In this document: positions 10,495 through 17,104 of the stretch, piece after piece
Numbering within the stretch: the stretch's first letter is position 1
Layout: every line of letters starts with the position of its first letter
NCBI GenBank assembly: GCA_014925825.1
Contig: JACGCK010000534.1
Span: 1-17,104, forward strand
From: Pholiota molesta
Lineage: Eukaryota > Basidiomycota > Agaricomycetes > Agaricales > Strophariaceae
Direction of reading: 5' to 3'
Length of the DNA: 17,104 nt
Position numbers and translations under genes: made by a program
Notes under the pieces: model-generated
Databases searched by the model: none
Seen by the model: the letters and a program-made list of their open reading frames with translations, nothing else
Told to the model about the DNA's origin: nothing

Positions 10495-10501
10495 ATTTAT
10501 A
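10495..10501 (-). promoter_or_regulatory. TATA box of the secreted-protein gene
   Basis: TATAAAT on the minus strand lies about 80 nt upstream of the ATG at 10416, a normal distance for a strongly expressed fungal gene with a short 5' leader. Confidence 0.6.
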
Positions 10502-11463
10502 GGCTTTCTGGATGGGACGAACCGAACATGATGCATCTGGCTACAGCGGCGGCGTAGCTCACTGTCCATCGAATTCGTGTTGTACGGTTCGCAGTCATGT
10601 CCCACATCAATTCTTCGTGTCATTGTTCAGCATATAATCCATTAACGACCGAATAAACAACATCAAGTTATACGAGCGTCGAGTAAGTATTCTATGTCGG
10701 AAATGAATCGAGTCCTTCTAATCGTTTGTAGGTCCCAGATGGTAGCAAGCGAATGATCGACCATCATAAACTGATTGATCAAATATCATCAATCACTTTC
10801 CACTGGAGTCTGCCTACGGGAGACTCGAAGCGATATATATAAAGAAAATGCAAGGAGTGATGGATAGAAAAGGAATATTCCATATCTGGTTAAACGTACT
10901 GTACAGCGTCCAGCGAGTTGGTCAAATGTTAGAGAAATCGGTTGCCCGGTTATAACAATTATCGCCGCTCGCAGGTTTTGAACGGATAGAAATTCAATGG
11001 ATGGTGATCAATGAGCTCGAAGGTACATACCGTTTCCGCGACTATGGACCATACGCGATGTCCTCATTGAGCGATGCCAAGCTCAGCATTTAATTGCTAC
11101 TTCAAGGACAATGTCAAGTAGGTGTTTATTCCTAGTCTACCCAAAGTCTGTCGCCGGGGAGATATTCGGATATACAGCAGACCAAGGTATACACTAGAAT
11201 AGTAAGTGAGCCACAGCTCGAAATGACGGCGGTCACAGTGAACCGCAAATTGCTCCTACTTATGTATCGCGAACATCCTATCGTCTACGTCGGACGTCGT
11301 TACCTGTTTGCAACAGGCGGGAAACGATCTAGAAAAGCTGATGTTTATAGAATGCATCTAGTAAATTCAGATAATTTGATCTGACATAGTGAATGAATCA
11401 AATCTTATCAGATTTTGATCCAACTATAAAGGAATGCGCAATTGATCATGAATCATGATAACA
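10502..11463. other. No confident gene; isolated intron, TATA-like box and TTGATCAA site
   Basis: No open frame of gene size was found. At 10683-10731 (+) there is a 49-nt segment with GTAAGT donor, CTAAT branch site and TAG acceptor, which looks like an intron without recognisable coding exons. TTGATCAA occurs at 10775-10782. A TATA-like TATATATAAAG is at 10834-10844, followed by an ATG frame of only 35 codons (10849). Around 11360-11463 the AT-rich text resembles the upstream region of the gene at 3895. Confidence 0.35.
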
Positions 11464-11650
11464 TGATCACCCAGCCCTAATTCGTTTCATGAAAAGTATC
11501 TGCAATTCCCTACTTGAAATGGCTTCGCTTGTACAGTTTTGCATCTCCTCCGAATCGCGACATTGAAAAGGTGGAACGGTTCTTTAGGCGACATTCGGAA
11601 CTCGAAAGCTTATCACTCGAACAGTGCGCGGATGTCTGGTTCTCCCCCAA
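11464..11650 (+). pseudogene. Third F-box/LRR family relic: upstream region fused to exon 2
   Basis: Positions 11464-11506 match the region just upstream of the gene at 3895 (compare 3820-3863). From about 11503 the sequence matches exon 2 of the F-box family, from the block encoding an F-x-N-L-K-x-L-R-L-like motif through the SLSLE-like block to the W-F-S motif (compare 445-590 and 4672-4805). The whole F-box-encoding exon 1 and the start of exon 2 are missing. The junction falls at a short AATTT/AATT match, consistent with a microhomology-mediated deletion. Homology ends near 11650, so this is a non-functional remnant. Confidence 0.7.
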
Positions 11651-12452
11651 AGTAAAAGTAGTTTAACGCCCTGCTTACACGTAGCATCGTTCGTTGTCCT
11701 TATGTTGACATTCTTTCGCATGCGAGGCCCCTTGGCAGAAGTGCTACACAAGGGGCCAAGTGTTCAAAAATACGATTGGCGCCCATCTACGTACCCAATC
11801 GAAATTTCGGGGGTCCAGGAAAGCCGTCTTCAGTTTCTGGAACCCTTTATTGATGACAACCCATCATTACAAGTGTCATATTCCAAATTTCAGACAGCCC
11901 ATCGCACGCTTGACATGACGTGCGAGCATTTTATTTTTATCTTGTTTCATTTTATCTTTTCATCTTCTTGTCTAATCTTATCTTACGCGCGCTATAATTC
12001 CCCACACATTCTTACATACTCACTATTGCGCTCAGTGCCATTCCGAGCTTCCTACGAGGCCGACCATTCTACTTTTGAAGACTTACATTAGAGATTCCTA
12101 AATAGGTAGGTCACACTGTAGCAGACGTCTGACATAGGGCCCGCCCTGACGGAGAATAAAGGGAAGAGAAAAAATTCCAAATTTGCCTGGACATATTCTC
12201 TGAAGTCGTACGGGCGCAGGAAACCTCCGCGCCACTTGCACACGGACCGATGGTGACATGGGAAGTAGTATGTTTGCAATATATCCAGCGTCTAAATTGT
12301 ATTGAGCGTCTAAAATGAAGACATACGTGAGCATACGTGTCCGGCTTGCTATTTACAGATCGCTATGTTAATCACTTGATGTAATTGGATGATACAATAA
12401 ATACCTACTCACCTTGCCTGAGAGATCTGTCGCCCACATTTTTCCTCCCGAC
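11651..12452. other. No confident gene; weak TATA-like element before the membrane-protein gene
   Basis: A plus-strand frame at 11624-12091 starts inside the F-box relic. Its first part is unrecognised, and its end is a T-rich stretch (11925-12000) giving low-complexity Phe/Leu/Ser text, so it is not supported as a gene. From 12092 to 12452 nothing is recognised except ACAATAAATAC at about 12393-12403, some 50 nt before the ATG at 12453, which could act as a weak TATA element. Confidence 0.35.
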
Positions 12453-14680
12453 ATGTTGATCATCTTCCTCGTGCTTGCATTGACTCGTACTCTTTATGGG
12501 GTATCTATCTCATCACTAACGGAGACGTCAGGAAGCTTTACCTCTCTGAATGTTCGCGATGTACAACTTGAAGACCAATTCGGCTCTCGCACCCTGAACG
12601 ACATCATTCTGAGTTGTTGCGCGACCATTGTCGCGTGTACTTGGTCCGCCGTGCATCCAAACATCCCCTCCCGACAGACTGTTGGTGGACCGGCTTCAAG
12701 CGCCGGGTTGTGATCATGGTGTATGCGTTGTTGGCGCCGGAAGCGATCGCCGCCTGGGCGCTGCGGCAGCGTATGTCTGCAAAGGGCATCGCTGATGACT
12801 ACAACGCCAGGATGGCAGGTGTGTTCACCAAGTTTTAGGGAATAGAACGTATCTAATCCCTGAGCGCTACAGCTCTAGGGAAAAAAGCACAGACAGCTAA
12901 TCCCAGGTCTATTCTTGACATTGTACGGGGATTTTTTCAGGATTCTCCTTTACCGCCAGAACTGGAGGAGGGTGAGGTTCCACGGTGGACCCTTACCCAC
13001 GGTTTCTTTCTTCAGATGGGAGGCTTTATTCTTTGTAAGAATGGGAGGCCTGTCCAGAGCTTAACATCCGGATTCTGGAACGCGGACGAGGCTCGCCTTG
13101 ATTGGAACATCGACAACGGAACCATCGATCCGCCACAAATCACCGAAGAAGAGATTAAAGATAGAAGTAAAGGTGACGCCATTTCCAAAACGTTCGTCAT
13201 TCTACAAACAACATGGTTCGTCGCTCAATGCGTTGCACGATGGTCGCAACACCTCCTCGTCACCGAGCTCGAAGTGGTAACTCTGGGCTTCGCGCTGCTG
13301 AATGGAATTACGTATGCGCTATGGTGGAACAAGCCTCAGAACGTTGGACAGCCGGTGCGTCTTGAAGCGAAGAGGCGACATAAACAGTCTGGAGACCGTG
13401 CAAAGGCACGAAAACAGTACGAGGACCGTCGAGAGTTCCGAGGTCACAAAGACACGGCATATCGTACTGAATTGTACCCTCCATCTACCAACACAGCACA
13501 AACTCACAAAAACGTCCAGGGAGGGTATGATTACACGATCCCTCACCCTTGGAGAGGACCAAACCCGATGCAAGGTACCCAAATACCGAACCCACCTACC
13601 AACGCAGCACAAAATCACAAAAACGTCCAGGGAGGATATGATTACACGATCCCTCACCCTTGGAGAGGACCAAACCCGATGCAAGGTACCCAAATACCGA
13701 TCCCACCTACCAACGCAGCACAAAATCACAAAAACGTCCAGGGAGGATATGATTACACGATCCCTCACCCTTGGAGAGGACCAAACCCGATGCAAGGTAC
13801 CCAAATACCGATCCCACCTACCAACGCAGCACAAAATCACAAAAACGTCCAGGGAGGATATGATTACACGATCCCTCACCCATGGAAAAGATCAAACCCC
13901 ATGCCAGGTACCCAAATACCGAACCTTCAATACATCAGGCCAGTTCCTATGCCAGTTCTCCAAATGCCGAATTTTCAGAACACGAAACCGATGGAACTTG
14001 TCATTCAGCGTCTACACGGCGTAAACGAGGTGGAGACAGCCTCGCACTTGGCCTGGCAGCAGTCTCTGCGACAAGCATCTACCAACCCAGAACAAGAATA
14101 CAAAAATTTCATGCCCAAAACACAAATGCAATGGCCGGCGATTCCTAGCCAGTATACAAGACCAACAGCGCATGTCGACGAGAAATGGTCCTGGTTTCGT
14201 CGTGTCGTGTTCTCCCCATTTTTCTTTATCGGGGCACTTCTTCACCCATTTGCGAAGCTCGTCGACCGTTACGATGCCTCCATACCAGCCGGCGGATTGC
14301 GGGTACCAATGCTGTACTCAGGTGGCGCCGACAGCGCCAAAATATTGCGTGCCACTGCAGCCATTGGCGTATTATTCGGCGCCGTCCACCTCGCCACCAG
14401 CTGGTTCCTCGAATTTCCATCCGTCCAGACTGCACGGCTTTGGCGCGCGGCCGCGATTGTGACGACTGTGCAGCCCATGTTTATAGCGTTTTACCAACTC
14501 ACGCGACGCAGTACTTCGAGTCGCTTGCGCAATACGGTCAAGGCTTTGATGATTGGGGGATTGCCTCTGTATATTGTTGGACGCATCATCCTTCTGACCC
14601 TTTCCCTCATTTCGCTTCATTCGCTACCACCTGGTGCATTCCAAACCATCGAATGGACTGTATTCATTCCCCACTTATAG
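12453..14680 (+). CDS. Multi-pass membrane protein of a large uncharacterised Agaricomycete family, with one frameshift
   Basis: The exons are 12453-12818 and 12873-14680. The 54-nt intron has a GTGTGT donor, CTAAT branch site and TACAG acceptor, phase 1. Within exon 1 the frame breaks at about 12669-12672. A run CCC where CCCC would be expected separates CTWSAVHPNIPS from the next block TDCWWTGFKRRVV. With that one base counted, the protein is about 724 residues. In order: signal peptide (1-18); RTLNDIILSCCATIVACTW; a membrane segment MVYALLAPEAIAAWALRQ; WTLTHGFFLQMGGF; an acidic EEEIKDRSKGD block; FALLNGITYALWWNKP (near 260); four 37-aa repeats (about 328-475); four C-terminal membrane segments (about 565-705); ending TIEWTVFIPHL. 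These motifs mark a large lineage-specific family in mushroom-forming fungi with no assigned function. The linker between the LWWNKP block and the C-terminal membrane segments is normally short; here the repeats lengthen it. It is a gene if the missing C is a sequencing error, otherwise a recent pseudogene. Confidence 0.8.
13487..13930 (+). repeat. Four in-frame tandem repeats of 111 bp (37 aa)
   Basis: The units are 13487-13597, 13598-13708, 13709-13819 and 13820-13930. Units 2 and 3 are identical over all 111 bp. Unit 1 differs from them at four bases, and unit 4 diverges in its last third. Each unit encodes NHKNVQGGYDYTIPHPW or a close variant, then NPMxGTQIP. Shorter degenerate pieces (for example VLQMPNFQ) follow to about 14000. 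Because 111 is a multiple of three, other frames also stay open across the array. Identity of two units indicates recent unequal exchange or slippage. Confidence 0.97.
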
Positions 14681-14912
14681 TTGTTTGCATACCTTCGCGA
14701 CGTTTTTCTCCGCTTCTGTTCTACTCATCGCCGATAGCTTTGTAACCATCCAATATGTCATGAATCATGGATCACTACACTAGTTATAATTATTTGTACA
14801 ACTTTCCGCGTCTATTTGTTCTATTGGCTACGTAGGCAGGGCGTTAATCGTATGTTATTGGGTGACTCGCTGGCTGTGGGTTGATGTTAGCAGCTATGAC
14901 AGGTGGAAAAAA

Positions 14913-15235
14913 GCATGAAACGACGAACCAGCTCCCGACGAGCCTGCGCAGAGCACCCATCCAGGCACCACGAGAGGCAGCCAGCCCACCGAGCATCCCG
15001 CGACGAGCTACAGCATAACCCATACCCCCCTCAACCACACAGCACTGCATCCCCCGATGAAACCGGCGCGGAGGAATGCAGAGAACGCCACGGAGCGGAA
15101 GACGAGGCGTCCGATATTGCGCCTTCCTCAAGCGACGATGGCGAAAATACGGATGGAGAGTGGGTACCTGCGCTTGAGCCCGCCCTGCGACGAAGAACAC
15201 CATCAGGTCGAAAACTTGAAAGCCAGCATCGACCG
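14913..15235 (-). repeat. Dispersed decayed family, copy C (inverted)
   Basis: The reverse complement aligns with copy B from about 9180 to 9500, including the identical 17-nt stretch (15101-15117 versus 9275-9291). The shared features in order are FFxAG/FFATG, EEGAISDASS (AEDAISDASS in B), a CAGTGCT..G block, AVARRGxLxG and an AASR motif. It is shorter than A and B: the part encoding the last hydrophobic segment is missing or diverged. The open frame on the plus strand (14903-15256) is the antisense of this family, and its similarity to antisense frames of B reflects DNA homology only. Confidence 0.6.
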
Positions 15236-15302
15236 CCGCACGAGAACACATCCTGACGCGACAGCAACCATACCTCCTCATCAACCCCCACCCTCACCGC
15301 GC

Positions 15303-17104
15303 TCACACATACATACTAGACCCCGCCGAGCGCGCGGAGCGCACAGAGCCACCGCCCGCGCTCCCCCTGTCACGGCACACCCACCATCGGCAGCGGCGGC
15401 GGCGGCGGCGGACGTACTTCCCATACGCATTCCTATCCCCATACCCATCGCCCTGCCCGCACCCGCACCCGCGCCTCGCGCACTGGCACTGGCGCTGGCA
15501 CTGAAGCTCTCCGCGTACCCCGAGTCCCACACCGGCCCGTGCCCGTGTTTGGGGTCCTGGTACGCGTACGCGGAGGAGGACACGGACGCGCCGCGCGCGC
15601 GCATAGGCGACGCCGCCCCCACCCCCCTTGCGGACCCGGACACAGATCCGGACTTGGACGCGGACGCGGAGGCAGGCCCAGGGACAGTGAGGCGCGCGGA
15701 CATCGCCGAGCGGCCGCTCCGCGACGACACCGCGCTGGACGCGCGCGTGCTCCTGGCGCCGCGTCCGTGTACATCGACGACGCATGGCTGGACGCCGGGC
15801 GCGCAACGCGCGGCTGCTGCGGCGGCTGCGCGGGCGCGTCGGTGTACATGGACGACGCGTGGCTCGACGCCACGGGAAGCGGGCCGCGCATGCTCCGCGG
15901 CGCCGCGTCGGTGTACATCGACGACGCGTGGCTCGACGGTGGGCGCGCCTGCGGCGTCCGCGCGGTGAGGCTGCGGTCCAGATCGCCAGCGGCGGAATTG
16001 GGCGCGGACGGGCGGTACCCGAAGAAGTTCCCCGCGGGCGCGGGGCGTCCTGGAGCGGAGGCGGCTGGATCCTTGGCGTCCGTTGCGCGGGGCGGGCGGG
16101 TCCTGCGGGAGCGGGGAAACATAGGCGCACGCGGCCTCTGCGCGGGGGCGGGCGGGTCCTGCGGGAGCGGGGGAAACACAGGCGCCGGCGTCGCCGCTGC
16201 ACCAGGCGTGATAGGGCGCGCGTATAGCGACGGCGTCGCCATCCGCGACACCGGGTGAACCCGCCGAACATGCTCGCGGGGCCGCTGCCCCCGTACGGCG
16301 TCCCCACCGGCGTGGGCAGCGGCGTCCACCGCGCGTCCTCGAACTCGTCGCCCAGGTCGATGCCGCCGCCCCGCCGCGGTGTGATCAGCGGCGCGACGGC
16401 GCGCGGCGTGCGCCTTCCGCCCCCCTCCCCACCACCCTCATACTCGTACTCCGCGTACCCCTTCTCATACTCCTCCGCCCACGCATCCCACGTCCCCGCC
16501 TCGCTCTCCCCGTGGATGCCCATGCCCAGCGCCGCCGCGCGGAAGCTCGGGCGCGCGTAGTCCTGCGCCGCCCACGCGATCTGCGGCGCGTGCTTCGGCG
16601 CGTCGCGCCGCCTCCTGCGCTCCGGGTAGAAGTCGGCCGTCACGCGCTCGGGCGCGACCCACGGGAGCGCGGCGGCGGCCGCGAGGAGGCGCTGCGCGCG
16701 CGCGAGGTACGTGGTGAGCGGCGTGTCGGAGGGCGGCGGCGTGGGCGGGTCCATCTGCGCGTAGTCCGGCCGTAGTCGGGGTCCGCGGAGATCGGGGAGA
16801 AGGGCGGGAGTGGATCTGGGTGGGCGGTTGTGTTTGTGGTTGGCGTTGGGGTTGAGAGTAAGACGCGCGTAGGTGGGCCTGTGGCTGGGCTTCAGCGCGG
16901 GCGGAGAGGAGGGATGACGGGGAGTAGGGCGTTGTGGTTGTGCTTGAGGCGCGGCGCGGGCGCGGCTGAGAATGAGAGGAACCCCATGGGTGGGCAACAG
17001 GGCGCCGGGCAGCGGCAGGCGGCCGAAGATGGGCGCAGGAGCGGCGCCTGGCCCTGCGTAGCGTGAGCTGCGACGCCGAATTCGCGTACCCAGAGTCGCG
17101 GAAC
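15303..17104 (-). CDS. GC-rich Ser/Pro/Ala-rich protein, partial, with several 1-nt frame changes
   Basis: Protein-like text runs along the minus strand from the right edge (DSGYANSASQLTL) to a stop at 15303 (end: RSARSAGSSMYV). It moves through all three frames. Blocks in order: a Gln/Pro-rich part (SQPQRQPQTQPPTQ, about 16845-16885); DPLPPFSPISADPDYG; MDPPTPPPSDTPLTTYLARA (from 16754); WAEEYEKGYAEYEYEGG; DLGDEFEDARWTPLPTPVG; VSRMATPSLYARPITPG; NFFGYRPSAPNS; three SSHASSMYTDA repeats; SAVSSRSGRSAMSARLTV; AYAYQDPKHGHGPVWDSGYA; and a poly-Ala run from a GCC repeat near 15391-15413. Each frame change (near 16830, 16770, 16252, 15745 and 15375) fits the loss of one base, several in C/G runs. No domain is recognised; the composition suggests a largely disordered protein. 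It is either an intact gene with consensus errors or a pseudogene; the 5' end lies beyond the window. Confidence 0.6.
   Translation of the reverse strand, partial: SATLGTRIRRRSSRYAGPGAAPAPIFGRLPLPGALLPTHGVPLILSRARAAPQAQPQRPTPRHPSSPPALKPSHRPTYARLTLNPNANHKHNRPPRSTPALLPDLRGPRLRPDYAQMDPPTPPPSDTPLTTYLARAQRLLAAAAALPWVAPERVTADFYPERRRRRDAPKHAPQIAWAAQDYARPSFRAAALGMGIHGESEAGTWDAWAEEYEKGYAEYEYEGGGEGGGRRTPRAVAPLITPRRGGGIDLGDEFEDARWTPLPTPVGTPYGGSGPASMFGGFTRCRGWRRRRYTRALSRLVQRRRRRLCFPRSRRTRPPPRRGRVRLCFPAPAGPARPAQRTPRIQPPPLQDAPRPRGTSSGTARPRPIPPLAIWTAASPRGRRRRAHRRATRRRCTPTRRRGACAARFPWRRATRRPCTPTRPRSRRSSRALRARRPAMRRRCTRTRRQEHARVQRGVVAERPLGDVRAPHCPWACLRVRVQVRICVRVRKGGGGGVAYARARRVRVLLRVRVPGPQTRARAGVGLGVRGELQCQRQCQCARRGCGCGQGDGYGDRNAYGKYVRRRRRRCRWWVCRDRGSAGGGSVRSARSAGSSMYV
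15761..15938 (-). repeat. Three SSHASSMYTDA-encoding repeats
   Basis: About 34-nt near-identical blocks lie at 15761-15796, 15836-15870 and 15905-15938, spaced 75 and 69 nt apart. Read on the minus strand, each encodes SSHASSMYTDA. All differences between the blocks fall on third codon positions (TCC/TCG, CAT/CAC, TCG/TCC, ACG/ACC) and are synonymous in that frame. On the plus strand one of them would change Ile to Met. This supports the minus strand as the coding one, under protein-level constraint. Confidence 0.8.

Noticed and set aside
13302..14024. Long overlapping frames through the 111-bp repeats: plus 13302-14024 (240 codons) and minus 13319-13879 (186 codons)
   Set aside because: The repeat period is a multiple of three, so one open unit keeps every frame open. 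The true frame is fixed by family motifs on both sides and by the intron phase.
15539..16258. Plus-strand 239-codon frame with ASVYIDDAWLD-like repeats
   Set aside because: It is antisense to the SSHASSMYTDA repeats. Differences between repeats are silent only on the minus strand, and neighbouring protein-like blocks are on the minus strand.
1..17104. CRISPR arrays, bacterial operons, rRNA or tRNA genes
   Set aside because: None seen. The introns and protein types are fungal, and no spaced direct repeats or RNA gene signatures were found.

Overview
The window looks like nuclear DNA of a filamentous basidiomycete, most likely an Agaricomycete. Genes are split by introns of about 50-65 nt with GTRNGY donors, CTAAY/CTGAY-like branch sites and YAG acceptors. 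The recognisable protein types (F-box-like proteins with leucine-rich C-terminal parts, a multi-pass membrane protein with an expanded linker, a small secreted protein with an N-x-T-P / V-V-C-x-P / W-x-G-G core) are all familiar from mushroom-forming fungi. There is no operon structure.

Layout. 1-1434 (+): 3' part of an F-box/LRR-like gene, frameshifted about eight times. 1435-3100: no confident gene. 3100-3590: copy A of a decayed dispersed family. 3895-5649 (+): an intact four-exon paralogue of the first gene (524 aa). 5650-7616: no confident gene. 7617-8417 (+): AT-rich relic of the 3' end of a non-LTR retrotransposon ORF. 9105-9590: copy B of the dispersed family. 9702-10416 (-): a multi-exon small secreted protein (117 aa). 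11464-11650 (+): a third, internally deleted relic of the F-box family. 12453-14680 (+): a multi-pass membrane protein with four 37-residue tandem repeats and one probable 1-nt frameshift. 14913-15235 (-): copy C of the dispersed family. 15303-17104 (-): a very GC-rich Ser/Pro/Ala-rich gene running off the right edge, readable only across several 1-nt frame changes.

The genes do not form an evident pathway. The window reads as a duplicated, repeat-scarred accessory region: three generations of one F-box family, three copies of an unrecognised TM-like family, and a retrotransposon relic.

The frame breaks in the two edge genes, and the single one in the membrane protein gene, are almost all losses of one base, several of them in C or G runs. 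In the stretches followed, restoring them leaves no in-frame stop. They may be consensus errors rather than true pseudogenisation, so 'pseudogene' calls there are provisional. No clearly new biological system was found. The best leads are the A/B/C family, the apparent 2-nt microexon of the secreted-protein gene, and the repeat expansion in the membrane protein.
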